DNA of 47,061 nucleotides. Source: Phycisphaerales bacterium. GTDB taxonomy: Bacteria > Planctomycetota > Phycisphaerae > Phycisphaerales > UBA1924. The notes below the pieces were generated by a model that was not told the DNA's origin, made no database searches, and saw only the letters and a program-made list of their open reading frames with translations. Position numbers and translations under genes: made by a program. The stretch lies in NCBI GenBank assembly GCA_016741915.1, contig JACVCS010000025.1, positions 1 through 47,061 on the forward strand, in the 5' to 3' direction. Each line of letters begins with the position of its first letter. The first letter of the stretch is position 1. Shown here one piece after another: positions 15,179 to 24,071 of the stretch.

Positions 15179-16813
15179 ATGAGGAAGCTGAGCATGCACG
15201 CTGTTGCTGATGTTGGACTGAACCGTCTTGGTGGTGGTCGTCGCGGTGGTATCAGGGCCGGGCTTGCGGGGGTGCTGGTTGCGGCGGCGATGGGCCTGAT
15301 CGGTCCGGACTATTCGGGATTGACGAGTGCGGTCTTTGCACAGACTCGTGCGACCGCGTCACGTGCGGACGATGCGCGCGGGCCGCTCGGACGAGAGATC
15401 GCCAAGCAGGTCGACGACAACAAGATGGGCAAGGCTTCGGTGGGGATCAGCATTGTCGATGTCGATACCGGCGAGGTGATCGCGGAGTATCGCGAGCGGC
15501 AGAAACTCACCCCGGCGAGCAACCTGAAGATCCTCACCTCGGGCACGGCGGCGGTGATGCTCGGCGCGGATTACAAGTTCACCACCACGTTCAACATCGA
15601 CGGGGACAAGCTCGTGGTGGTGGGCTCGGGCGACCCGGCGTTTGCCGATCCGGAACTGCTGAAGGACAAAAACATTCCGCTGGAACAGTTTCTGGACAGC
15701 CTGATCCAGCCGATCGTCGATGCGCAGGTCAAGGGGCTGCGTCAGGTGGTAGTTGATGACCGGGCATTTGATCGAGACATGGTGCACCCCACGTGGCCCA
15801 AGGATCAGCTCTCGCGGTGGTATTGTGCGCCGGTGAGCGGGTTCAACTTTTATACGAACATTATCGAGTTGTGGCCCAGGCCGGCGGGTGTGGGCGAGCC
15901 GGCGACGTACCGGCGTGTGCCCGACGCGTCGTGGCTGGAGATCATCAACCGCACCAAGACCGTCGGCAACAAGGGCACAACCGCCATCGGGCTCGATCGC
16001 GACGGCGACAACAACAAGTTTGTGCTCTCGGGAACGATCCTCGCGGCGCCGCAGGAGCCGGTCTCGTGCACGGTTTCGAATCCGCCGGCGATTTTCGCGC
16101 GGCTGCTGGCGGACCGGTTGCAGAAGCATCCGGAGTTGCTGGCGATCGACGAAGCGACCGGAGCTCCGGTGCGTTTGACTTCACGCGTGGCGAGCAACGA
16201 TGAGAAGTTTGATCTCAGCCAGCCGCCGATCGTTGCGGTGCAGACGCCGATCTTCGCGGTGCTGCGTCGCTGCAACGTGGATTCGTACAACCTGTACGCG
16301 GAGGCGTTGATCAAGACGCTGGGGCGGAGCACGGGACAGGCCGGTTCATGGGGCAACGGGGCGGCGGTGATCCGCATGGCGGTGAAGGACCTGGTCGGGC
16401 CTGATGCGGGCGATCTGGTGATCGTCGACGGCTCGGGGATGTCGGCGGAGAACGCGGTGTCACCCTCGCTGCTCTCGCGTTGGCTGGCGGCGATTGCCCG
16501 CAACAAGGACGTGGGCGCGATGTTCATCGATTCGCTGCCGCAGCCGGGCGAGGGGACGCTGACCAAGCGGTTCGCCAAGCGTCCACCGGGGATCATCCAC
16601 GCCAAGTCCGGGTTCATCCGCGGCGTGCAGTGCCTTTCGGGCTACATCATCAACCCGGACAACAACAGGCGACTGGCCTTCAGCGTGATGGCGAACCGGC
16701 TTGAGCTCGCGCAAGGCTCCGCGAAGCAGTTGCACGAGGACGTTGTCCGCAAGGCAGCGGAATGGCTCGAGAAGCAGCCCGTGCGTTCGGTGCGTGAAAA
16801 GCTCGGCGGCTGA
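15179..16813 (+). CDS. dacB: D-alanyl-D-alanine carboxypeptidase/endopeptidase, S13 family (PBP4-like)
   Basis: This is a periplasmic peptidoglycan-trimming enzyme of 544 residues. The basic N-terminus and hydrophobic stretch at about 27-45 (AGLAGVLVAAAMGLIG), ending near AVFAQ, act as an export signal. Active-site motif SxxK is S114-N-L-K117. The DGSG..AENAVSP loop corresponds to the SxN region, and HAKSG corresponds to the KTG box (a Ser replaces Thr). An accessory domain between the first two motifs is typical of class C PBPs. The start is the ATG at 15179 with a purine tract about 15 bases upstream; a GTG at 15152 is an alternative. Its convergent neighbour is the UbiD-family gene. Confidence 0.92.
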   Translation: MRKLSMHAVADVGLNRLGGGRRGGIRAGLAGVLVAAAMGLIGPDYSGLTSAVFAQTRATASRADDARGPLGREIAKQVDDNKMGKASVGISIVDVDTGEVIAEYRERQKLTPASNLKILTSGTAAVMLGADYKFTTTFNIDGDKLVVVGSGDPAFADPELLKDKNIPLEQFLDSLIQPIVDAQVKGLRQVVVDDRAFDRDMVHPTWPKDQLSRWYCAPVSGFNFYTNIIELWPRPAGVGEPATYRRVPDASWLEIINRTKTVGNKGTTAIGLDRDGDNNKFVLSGTILAAPQEPVSCTVSNPPAIFARLLADRLQKHPELLAIDEATGAPVRLTSRVASNDEKFDLSQPPIVAVQTPIFAVLRRCNVDSYNLYAEALIKTLGRSTGQAGSWGNGAAVIRMAVKDLVGPDAGDLVIVDGSGMSAENAVSPSLLSRWLAAIARNKDVGAMFIDSLPQPGEGTLTKRFAKRPPGIIHAKSGFIRGVQCLSGYIINPDNNRRLAFSVMANRLELAQGSAKQLHEDVVRKAAEWLEKQPVRSVREKLGG

Positions 16814-16876
16814 ACGTGAACGTGTTATTGACGACGTCGTGAATGGCGAGCACTTTGTAAGTGCGGCCGGGATGAG

Positions 16877-18973
16877 TTACTCGCCGCCGGCGTCGCCGGG
16901 CAGGCCCAGTTCCACAGCTCGAAGGCTTACCCGCCGTGCTGTTTCGGCGTCGGGCCGAAGGACCGGGGGCCAGGCGCGGACGGGCTGGCCGTGACGTTCG
17001 TCACCGGGCTTCTTTGCTGTGGCGTCGAAGGCGACGAAACCGGCGCACACGTACAGATCTCTCCCGGCGTCGCTGTGGGCGCACCAATGGAAGAGCACGC
17101 TGTCGCTGTCGTTCACGTCGGCGTGCCGATCGACGACGATGACGAACCGCGGTGCCTGCTTGACCCGTCCGGTGGAGGTCAGGTCATCAACGATCGAGGA
17201 AACCTGGCGGATGGCGCGTGCGCCGTCGCCCGCGACGTGCTTGTCGATCATCACGAAAAGCCAACCGCCGCCGAACTCAGCGGGGATCGACGCCTTCGCG
17301 CCGGGAATCGATTGAGCAACGGCCTCAAGGATCGCTGCTCGGTCTTCGCTTAAAAGGTCCGCGAAGCCTTGCGCGTTCAGCTCGCGTCCGTCGATCGCCT
17401 CGTCCGGGCGTTTGCGGGTGCAGTCGAAGCCGATTTTCGTGCCCACGCCCAATCGCGGGGCGGCATGGTCGAGGATGTCCAGAGGGCCGTTGACCTTCTC
17501 GATATCGCGGAGCGGGTCGCACCAGCGGGCTGCGGCCTTGAAGACCGCACGCACGTCGTGCACGTCGACATCGTCATCGACGACGAAGAGGGTCTTCGTC
17601 CACGCCATCTGCCCCGCACCCCAGACGCTGTGCATCACGCGCCGGGACTGAAGGGCGTAGGCCTTGCGGATCTTGATCATCGCGCAGTTGTGGAAGGCCC
17701 CGAACATCGGCAGGTCGTAATCCTCGATGTCGTGGATGAGTGTCTTCAGCAGCGGGAAGAAGACCCGCTCGGTCGCTTTGCCCAGGAAGTAGTCCTCCTG
17801 CGGCGGCAGTCCAACGACGGTCGTGGGATAGATCGCCTCGCGTCGGTGTGTGACGGCCGTCACACGCAGAACTGGGTAACGATCAGGGAGCGAATAGAAC
17901 CCGGTGTGATCGCCGAAAGGTCCTTCGAAAACCGCGCCGGGACCCAGCGGGCCCGAGACGCTTGGGTCATAGCCGATCTCGCCCGCCTCGTGGCTGACGT
18001 ACCCCTCGATGACGATCTCGGCGTTCGCGGGGACCCAGAGCGGGACGGTCTTGCCGCGAACGAGTTCGATGCCGCCGCGGTTGAGGAAACCCGCCAGCAG
18101 CAGCTCGCTGATCCCGGGCGGCAGCGGCGCGGTGGCGGCATAGGGCAGCACGCTCTCGCCGCCGAGCGCCACCGCGACGGGCATGGGCTTGCCGAGTTTC
18201 TTCCACGAGCGCCAATGGCGTGCGCCGTCGTGGTGGATGTGCCAGTGCATGGCCATCGTGCGCGGGCCCAGAAGTTGCACGCGGTACATGCCGATGTTGT
18301 GGCTTGAGGGCTTCTTCTCGTCGCGATCGTCGGCGTGAACGGTGTGGATCCCCGCGAGGGTCACATAGCGCCCGCGGAACTTCGCATCCCACGCTGGGCC
18401 GCTCTCGACGCCCTCGATTCCGGCGTTGAGCTGGGCCGGGTATCCCAGCGAAGCGAAGTCGCCGTCGTGAGGCCAGCAGCGGATGATCGGCAGCGTGCGC
18501 AGGTCCACCGCGTTACCTTCGATGACGACCTCCTGACACGCGCCCGACCCGCCGCGGCGCTTGGGCGGTATCCGCAGCAGCGGCAGGAACTGCTTTGCTT
18601 TTTCGATCAGTTCGCCGAGGCTCTTGGGGGGCTCGGGCTTCACGAGCGCGCCGATGCGGGCACCGACGCTGTCGAAACCGCCGAATGTGCAGCCCAAGGC
18701 CATTTCCATTCGGCGGTAGGAGCCGAAGGCGTTGATGAGCAGGGGAAAGGGGCTGCCGATGACGTTTTCAAAGAGCAGGGCCTTGCCGCCGAGTCCGGCT
18801 CGGTTGGGGTCGTTCTTTTGGGCGCTGGCGCTCGGCAATGCGGGGCACGGGGCCTTGCTCATGCGGTCGGCGATCCAGGCGATTTCGAGCACCGGGTCGG
18901 CCGGGGCTTTGACGCGGACCAACTCGCCGGCGGATTCGAGGGCGCGGACAAACTCACCAAGGCTTGCGTACAT
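16877..18973 (-). CDS. UbiD-family prenylated-FMN-dependent decarboxylase
   Basis: The product has 698 residues, longer than E. coli UbiD (about 500). Family motifs are NIGMYRVQ, MHWHIHHDGARHW, WVPANAEIVIEGYVSHEAGE and EGPFGDHTGFYS, followed by VVGLPPQEDYFLGKATERVF and ending in KTLFVVDDDVDVHD. These cover the prFMN site and the acidic loop. Possible substrates are ubiquinone or menaquinone precursors or other aromatic acids. In futalosine-type menaquinone synthesis UbiD-like decarboxylases also occur, but no mqn gene is near. The extra length is mainly the C-terminal 130 residues. The start ATG at 18973 has no clear ribosome site; a GTG at 19003 would overlap the divergent gene. Confidence 0.88.
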   Translation of the reverse strand: MYASLGEFVRALESAGELVRVKAPADPVLEIAWIADRMSKAPCPALPSASAQKNDPNRAGLGGKALLFENVIGSPFPLLINAFGSYRRMEMALGCTFGGFDSVGARIGALVKPEPPKSLGELIEKAKQFLPLLRIPPKRRGGSGACQEVVIEGNAVDLRTLPIIRCWPHDGDFASLGYPAQLNAGIEGVESGPAWDAKFRGRYVTLAGIHTVHADDRDEKKPSSHNIGMYRVQLLGPRTMAMHWHIHHDGARHWRSWKKLGKPMPVAVALGGESVLPYAATAPLPPGISELLLAGFLNRGGIELVRGKTVPLWVPANAEIVIEGYVSHEAGEIGYDPSVSGPLGPGAVFEGPFGDHTGFYSLPDRYPVLRVTAVTHRREAIYPTTVVGLPPQEDYFLGKATERVFFPLLKTLIHDIEDYDLPMFGAFHNCAMIKIRKAYALQSRRVMHSVWGAGQMAWTKTLFVVDDDVDVHDVRAVFKAAARWCDPLRDIEKVNGPLDILDHAAPRLGVGTKIGFDCTRKRPDEAIDGRELNAQGFADLLSEDRAAILEAVAQSIPGAKASIPAEFGGGWLFVMIDKHVAGDGARAIRQVSSIVDDLTSTGRVKQAPRFVIVVDRHADVNDSDSVLFHWCAHSDAGRDLYVCAGFVAFDATAKKPGDERHGQPVRAWPPVLRPDAETARRVSLRAVELGLPGDAGGE

Positions 18974-18986
18974 TGGAACACACGGT

Positions 18987-19763
18987 ATGACCGGCAAGCC
19001 CACCCAGCCCGATCGGTCGAGTCCACCCGCGCACTACCACGCCGCCCGTCGCGATTGGCCGGCGTACTTCGACGCGATGCGCGGCACGCCCGCGCGTGAG
19101 ACGCTTGTGCGGGCTTTGGACCTGTTCGATCTGGATTTCAAGGCCGGAAAGGTCTGGGGCGAGGAACCGATCAAGAAACTGGCCATCGATCTCGCGGCGG
19201 GCGAGGGGCGGGATGTACGCGAACTGCTTAAACGAGGCTGGTCGGTGATCGCCATCGACAACGCCGACGAGGCGCTCAGTCGCATCGAGCAGCGAACGGA
19301 CATCAGCGAAACCGAGCGGGCGAGGCTTTCGCTCGTGAAGCAGTCATTTGAGGAGTTGGTAGCGGCTGGGCTGGGCGCGATCGTGCCGAGCGGGCGAAAG
19401 CCGATGCTGATCAACGCTTCGTTTGCGTTGCCGTTCTGTCCGCACGAGCACTTCGAGGAACTCTGGAAACAGATTGTGCAGACGCTGCCAACGGGCGGAA
19501 GGTTCGCCGGTCAGTTCTTTGGAGATCGAGACGACTGGGCCACGAGCGGCCGGGGCGGTCATCACCGGTTCTCCGGTTCCTCCCCCCCCACCGCCGCTGA
19601 CAAGCCATCCCCCGGCACCACGCACGTCTCGCGTGCTCGGCTCATTGAACTTGTCGAACCGATGGTGATTGAGTACCTCAGCGAAGAGGACCGCGAATCC
19701 GCCGACCGCACGCACGCCCCCAAACACTGGCACCTGTTCCATGTTGTGCTCCGCAAGCGGTGA
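18987..19763 (+). CDS. Class I SAM-dependent methyltransferase
   Basis: The product has 258 residues. Motif I is LAIDLAAGEGRDVRELL, followed by the acidic end of strand 2 in VIAIDNADEAL; motif IV-like NASFALPFC is also present. It ends in HLFHVVLRKR, as TehB/UbiE-type small-molecule methyltransferases do. The best analogy is a tellurite-resistance TehB-like or generic methyltransferase; the substrate cannot be told. It is divergent from the UbiD-family gene with only 13 bases between the two ATG codons, so promoters must lie inside the opposite genes or the true starts are further in. Confidence 0.8.
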   Translation: MTGKPTQPDRSSPPAHYHAARRDWPAYFDAMRGTPARETLVRALDLFDLDFKAGKVWGEEPIKKLAIDLAAGEGRDVRELLKRGWSVIAIDNADEALSRIEQRTDISETERARLSLVKQSFEELVAAGLGAIVPSGRKPMLINASFALPFCPHEHFEELWKQIVQTLPTGGRFAGQFFGDRDDWATSGRGGHHRFSGSSPPTAADKPSPGTTHVSRARLIELVEPMVIEYLSEEDRESADRTHAPKHWHLFHVVLRKR

Positions 19764-19942
19764 CGACAATCGAAGATTCGTGGTGCAACAACACCGCAAA
19801 ATCGCGCGAAACAACCCTAACATTTTTCAAACCAGCATCAACCGCAAGGTCGCGTGAAGAAGTTGTCCACCGGAGAGATCGACGGTGGTAAAGTGGTCCC
19901 TCCCGTCGACCGAACTTTGCACTTCTGCTCGGAGCACCCACC

Positions 19943-20668
19943 ATGCACTCCCGCTACCGCACCATCCTGCTCTTCGGCCCGCCCGGCGCGGGCAAGGGCA
20001 CCCAAGGCAAGATCCTCGGGCACGTCCCCGGGTTCTATCACCTCTCCTGCGGCGATGTTTTCCGCAACGTCGATGTGAACAGCCATCTGGGGCGGATCTT
20101 CATCGAGTATTCATCGAAGGGCCTGCTCGTCCCCGACGAGCCGACGGTGGCGATGTGGTCGCAGCACATGCACGCCCGCACCGTCATGAGCATCTATAAG
20201 CCCAACGTCGACCTGCTCATCCTCGACGGCATCCCGCGCAACCCGTCTCAGGCGAAACTGCTCGAAAAGCACATCAAGGTTCTGAAGATCATCCACCTGG
20301 TCTGTCCCGACGAGGACAAGATGATCGCGCGTCTTCGCCGCCGGGCGATCAAGGAAAACCGCTTCGACGACGCGCGCGAGGACGTGATCCGTAAGCGCTG
20401 GGAGGTCTACAAGCAGGAGACCTACCCGGTGCTGAACTGTTACGACAAGAGCCTGATCGCCGAGGTCGACGCGATGGGTTCGCCGGGCGAGGTGCTCATC
20501 GAGGTGCTCAAGCAGGTCGTTCCCGTTCAGGACGCGCACTTCGGCAACCGCCTCTCGGGTGAAGTGCCCGCGGTGACCGAGGAAGAGCCGGTCAAGCAGC
20601 GCCACTCGGCACGGTCCAACGGCACCGCGAGCGGCAAATCACGCGGGAAGAAGACGGTCAAACGCTGA
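19943..20668 (+). CDS. adk: Adenylate kinase (short-lid type) with basic C-terminal tail
   Basis: Adk interconverts ATP, AMP and ADP. The product has 241 residues. The P-loop GPPGAGKGTQ is at 12-21. The AMP-binding segment HLSCGDVFRN is followed by the LILDGIPRN motif and the lid region RRRAIKENRFDDAREDVIRKR. The lid lacks zinc cysteines and is short. After the normal end a hydrophilic tail of about 40 residues ends in SGKSRGKKTVKR, unusual for this enzyme. GGAG precedes the ATG at 19943. A strong terminator follows. Confidence 0.92.
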   Translation: MHSRYRTILLFGPPGAGKGTQGKILGHVPGFYHLSCGDVFRNVDVNSHLGRIFIEYSSKGLLVPDEPTVAMWSQHMHARTVMSIYKPNVDLLILDGIPRNPSQAKLLEKHIKVLKIIHLVCPDEDKMIARLRRRAIKENRFDDAREDVIRKRWEVYKQETYPVLNCYDKSLIAEVDAMGSPGEVLIEVLKQVVPVQDAHFGNRLSGEVPAVTEEEPVKQRHSARSNGTASGKSRGKKTVKR

Positions 20669-20726
20669 GTCCCGTTCGGCGTTGTTCGCGGAATGATTGA
20701 ACACATCTTCAGCGATTGAAAATGAA

Positions 20727-20760
20727 AAGGCCCCGGCGTGTGTGCGCCGGGGCCTTGTTC
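20727..20760. terminator. Bidirectional terminator between adk and the DinB-like gene
   Basis: A 12-bp perfect stem AAGGCCCCGGCG / CGCCGGGGCCTT with loop TGTGTG is followed by GTTCGTT on the plus strand and TTTTCATT on the minus strand. It serves the convergent genes on both sides. Confidence 0.85.
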
Positions 20761-20824
20761 GTTATTGACCTTGTTCAACGATCAGCCGGCAGCGTGATCG
20801 AATCGCGAATGACGAACCGCGCGG

Positions 20825-21352
20825 TCAGTTCGCCGAGGGGAGACCTTCGATACGGCGCCAGGCGCTGAACTGGCCGAGGTGGCTCATCGGGTGCCCGCAC
20901 AACAGGAACATCACCGCATCGCCCACGGTTGGGAACATCTCGGTGAAGCGCCCGCCCGCGGGGTTGGGCTTGGCGAAGACCGAGTCCTCGGTCTCTTTCA
21001 CCGCGGCGATCGCGGTTCGGTACGCGTCGAAATAGAACTTCGTCACAGTCTCGAGCGCGGGGTACTTTTTGCCCGTCGGATCGTCCTCGCACTTCACGCC
21101 GGCCTTGAAGAGTTCTTCCCAACCCGCGGGGCGTGCGGTGGTGCCCTTCGGCTTGCCGACGAGCTCAAGAATGTTCGAGGCGTAGAGGCTCAGGTGACCC
21201 AGCACGAAGACCGGGTGGTTGGAGTCCACGGCCGTTCCACCCGCAACACCCAGACGTCCGGCGCGATCAGCCTTCACGTCCTTCAGCAGCGACTCGCTGT
21301 AGTTGAGGCTCATCTTGCCCATCGTCGCCGCGATCGATCCGATCTGTCCCAT
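20825..21352 (-). CDS. DinB-superfamily (four-helix metal-binding) protein
   Basis: The product has 175 residues. Histidines occur in the DinB-like arrangement: NHPVFVLGHLSLYA near residue 45 and CGHPMSHLGQFSAWRR near the end. A long helix follows the second set. DinB/YfiT-type proteins bind a divalent metal; some are thiol-dependent S-transferases, most are of unknown role. AAGGAG lies 6 bases before the ATG at 21352. It is 45 bases downstream of the ThiF-like gene and probably in its operon. Confidence 0.75.
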   Translation of the reverse strand: MGQIGSIAATMGKMSLNYSESLLKDVKADRAGRLGVAGGTAVDSNHPVFVLGHLSLYASNILELVGKPKGTTARPAGWEELFKAGVKCEDDPTGKKYPALETVTKFYFDAYRTAIAAVKETEDSVFAKPNPAGGRFTEMFPTVGDAVMFLLCGHPMSHLGQFSAWRRIEGLPSAN

Positions 21353-21397
21353 GAACTGCTCCTTGTGTCTGCTTTGATGCCGAGCGATGCACCGCGG

Positions 21398-22453
21398 CTA
21401 CGCGCCGACGTACTTGATGTACGCCGCCCGCGCCGCGGCCGGGTCGGTCGTGCCGCGCACGATCGCCCGCCCATCGCTGAAAACAGTGAGTCCTTCGACC
21501 GTTTCGTTGTTGAGTGTGGCGTGCAGGACGCCTTCGTCGGCGGTGACTCTCGCCAGGCGTGATAGCCGCCGCTGAAGAACTGAAAGATCCACCGGCCCGC
21601 CCCCGGCAATCTGCACCGCACCGCGCCCGCAGAGCACCCGCTGCTCCCCCTCGTCCTGATCCAGAAACTCGAAACGCCCCAGAGCGCAACACGGACAGTC
21701 CGCCCGTTTCGCACCCTCAAGCCCAACACTCCGCACCGCGAACCGCATCAGGTCCACCGAGAACAGCGACTTCGATGCAAGGTCACCCCGCCCGCACAGG
21801 ATCTTGATCGCCTCGCTCGCCTGCACCGCGCCGATCATGCTGCTCACGGGTGCGAGAATCCCCGAAAGCTCGCAGCTCTGCCCGGCACCATCGCTGGGTG
21901 GTTGATCAAAGACGCACCGCAGGCAGGCGCTGACGCCCGGCATGATCGTCATGCTCATGCCGGTGGTGCCCACCGCACCGCCGTAGACCAGCGGTATGTT
22001 CAGTTTCACCGAGGCGTCGTTGATGAGGAACCGCGCGCGGTAGTTGTCGGCGCAGTCGAGGATCACCCCGGGGCGTGGGTGCGGGCGCAGGATCGACTCG
22101 ATGTTGTCGCTGCGCAGATCCTCGACCATCGCTTCGACCCGCACGCGGGGGTTCACCGCGCGAAGGCGCTCCGCCGCGGCCGTGGCCTTGGCTCTGCGTT
22201 CGTCCGCATCTCGTTGCTGAAAGAGCGTTTGCCGCTGGAGGTTGGTCACTTCGACCACGTCGCGGTCGAGGATGGTGATGAGCCCGACGCCGGCGCGGGC
22301 GAGCAGGTCCGCCGCGGGACAACCCAGGGCCCCGCAGCCGATGATCATCGCGTGTGCGGCGTGCAGTCGCTTCTGCCCGTCCAAGCCGATCTCTGCCAGC
22401 ACGCTCTGGCGGCTGTAGCGTGAGAGATCGTCCTTGTCCATATCGACGTTCAT
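21398..22453 (-). CDS. ThiF/MoeB-family adenylyltransferase
   Basis: The product has 351 residues. It activates the C-terminal glycine of a ubiquitin-like sulfur carrier (ThiS or MoaD) as an acyl-adenylate. It begins LSRYSRQ, then shows the nucleotide-binding loop MIIGCGALGCPAADLLARAG and DRDVVEVTNLQRQ. The family motif DCADNYRARFLIND and zinc ligands CPCC near residue 253 are present, together with ACLRCVF upstream. The C-terminal domain ends with LTVFSDGRAIVRGTTDP, as in ThiF proteins of several phyla. No rhodanese domain and no thiS/moaD gene is nearby, so thiazole versus molybdopterin cannot be decided. The metallophosphoesterase gene is 43 bases upstream. Confidence 0.88.
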   Translation of the reverse strand: MNVDMDKDDLSRYSRQSVLAEIGLDGQKRLHAAHAMIIGCGALGCPAADLLARAGVGLITILDRDVVEVTNLQRQTLFQQRDADERRAKATAAAERLRAVNPRVRVEAMVEDLRSDNIESILRPHPRPGVILDCADNYRARFLINDASVKLNIPLVYGGAVGTTGMSMTIMPGVSACLRCVFDQPPSDGAGQSCELSGILAPVSSMIGAVQASEAIKILCGRGDLASKSLFSVDLMRFAVRSVGLEGAKRADCPCCALGRFEFLDQDEGEQRVLCGRGAVQIAGGGPVDLSVLQRRLSRLARVTADEGVLHATLNNETVEGLTVFSDGRAIVRGTTDPAAARAAYIKYVGA

Positions 22454-22496
22454 CGATACAAGTGTAGACGCTCCTCACCACCGGGCAATGTCCGGA

Positions 22497-23882
22497 TCAG
22501 CCGGAACGCTTGCGTTTCAGTCTGATCTTCAGCACCTCCGCCGGCACGTTGAACCGCAGCGGCAGGATCGAAACGCCCACGCCGTTGCTCGTGATCACCG
22601 GGAAACCGCCCGGCGAGATCGCCAGACCCGAAACGTACTTCTGCCCATAGTCCGACGGCACGATCGGTTGACCGATCAGCGGCAGGCGGACCTGCCCGCC
22701 GTGGGTGTGTCCACTGAGCATCAGGTCGGCGCGGAGTTTGGGTTGATCGCTCGTGCCGCGGACAAAGTCGGCGTGCTCGGCCAGGTCCGGGTTGTGCGAG
22801 ATGATCACGCGGGGCGTGCGCTCGTCAACACCTCGCAGCGCCCCGCGCGCGTCGCTGGCTTCGGTCCACAGGTCCGCCATGCCCGTCAGCGCCAGCGCCG
22901 CCTCGCCCGTGGGCGGTGCATCGGTGCGAATACGAAGCGTGCGGTCGACGTACACGGTCTGGTTCCGAAGCACCACTGCGCCGTGCTTGGTCAGGGCCTT
23001 CACCACCGCTTCAGTTGCTCCGAAGTAGTTGTCGTGATTGCCCAGAACCGCCACGCAGTTGCCGCTGGAAATCACCGGCTCCAAGAGCGCCGCGGCACCC
23101 TCCGCGTACGTCGGGCCGTTGTGGATGTAATCACCCCCCAGCACGTAGATGTCCGGTCGCATCCGCGCGGCGATCGACGCGGCGGCGACGATCTGCTCCG
23201 CCGGCACGCGCGGGCCGAAGTGCGTGTCACTGATGAACGCGATGACCAGATCCTCGTGCTCGGGCGCGAGCCCTTCGATCTCCACCACGAACTGCCTCAC
23301 CCCCACGGACCACGGCGCCACCAGCACCGAGCCTGACAACGTTCCTGCACCGAGCGCACCGACCGAAAACCCTGCACCATCAACAAGCAGCCGCCGACGA
23401 GACAGATCGACCCCACCCGGTGATGGGCTCGTCGCGGTGCTCTTCACATCCGAAGACGCTGAAGCACCATCCGCTGATCTCCGGATGGACCCCCGCTTCA
23501 GCACCGCCCGCCGAACTTGCAGCACGCACCACACCCCGCCGACCCACGGCATCCAACCCACCGCGCTCGCCGCGAACGCGAACCACATCGAGCGCCCGTC
23601 GAGCCCGCCGTTGAGCCGCGTCACGATCAGCCACCCGGGCACGGTGGGCAGCACCGCCAGCCCCGCCGCTTTTTTCATCGCGGGCGAGTCCTGCCCCAGG
23701 ACCGCCTGAGGCGTCGCCCACACCCACGTGAACATGTGCAGCGCGGTGCTGGTTGTCGCGAGAAGCAACCAGAGACACAGCCACGCCAGAGCACGCACAA
23801 CTCGGCCGCGGTTCGAAGGGGCTGCTCCGCCGCGGCGCTCGGCTCCGGCATCCTCCACGTGGGCTTGCGTCGTTTCGCTCAT
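22497..23882 (-). CDS. YkuE-like metallophosphoesterase with membrane segments and internal twin-arginine motif
   Basis: The product has 461 residues. Three likely membrane segments lie within about 30-125. A twin-arginine-like motif SRRRLL at 161-166 is followed by a hydrophobic stretch (GFSVGALGAGTL). The calcineurin-like phosphoesterase domain then has ISDTHFGP, GGDYIHNGP, GNHDNY, ISHNPD and SGHTHGGQV, which supply the metal ligands. B. subtilis YkuE, a relative, is a Tat-exported cell-wall enzyme. The start is the ATG at 23882 with GGAG 5 bases before it. A tatA gene is at 44474-45001. Substrate is not known. Confidence 0.85.
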   Translation of the reverse strand: MSETTQAHVEDAGAERRGGAAPSNRGRVVRALAWLCLWLLLATTSTALHMFTWVWATPQAVLGQDSPAMKKAAGLAVLPTVPGWLIVTRLNGGLDGRSMWFAFAASAVGWMPWVGGVWCVLQVRRAVLKRGSIRRSADGASASSDVKSTATSPSPGGVDLSRRRLLVDGAGFSVGALGAGTLSGSVLVAPWSVGVRQFVVEIEGLAPEHEDLVIAFISDTHFGPRVPAEQIVAAASIAARMRPDIYVLGGDYIHNGPTYAEGAAALLEPVISSGNCVAVLGNHDNYFGATEAVVKALTKHGAVVLRNQTVYVDRTLRIRTDAPPTGEAALALTGMADLWTEASDARGALRGVDERTPRVIISHNPDLAEHADFVRGTSDQPKLRADLMLSGHTHGGQVRLPLIGQPIVPSDYGQKYVSGLAISPGGFPVITSNGVGVSILPLRFNVPAEVLKIRLKRKRSG

Positions 23883-23960
23883 GCACACTCCGAATCGGCT
23901 TGCACGACCTTGGGCATCCACAAACCAGCCCAAGCCTGCGATCGTTGGTCCATTCAGCAA

Positions 23961-23995
23961 CAAAGCCCGATCCCACTCGGGACCGGGCTTTGCGT
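23961..23995. terminator. Terminator after rpsG
   Basis: A 14-bp stem with one wobble pair (CAAAGCCCG... / ...CGGGCTTTG) and a 4-base loop lies between the rpsG stop and the metallophosphoesterase gene. T-rich DNA follows on both strands. Confidence 0.75.
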
Positions 23996-24071
23996 TTGGA
24001 CTGGTCTGCTACGGCTCTTCACCAATCGGGGTTCGACCACGCTTGGCGATTTGCCGAGATTCGGGTTCCGA

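Noticed and set aside
16852..16866. Hairpin GCACTT-TGT-AAGTGC between dacB and the UbiD-family gene
   Set aside because: Six-base stem with no T-run on either strand; too weak to call a terminator.
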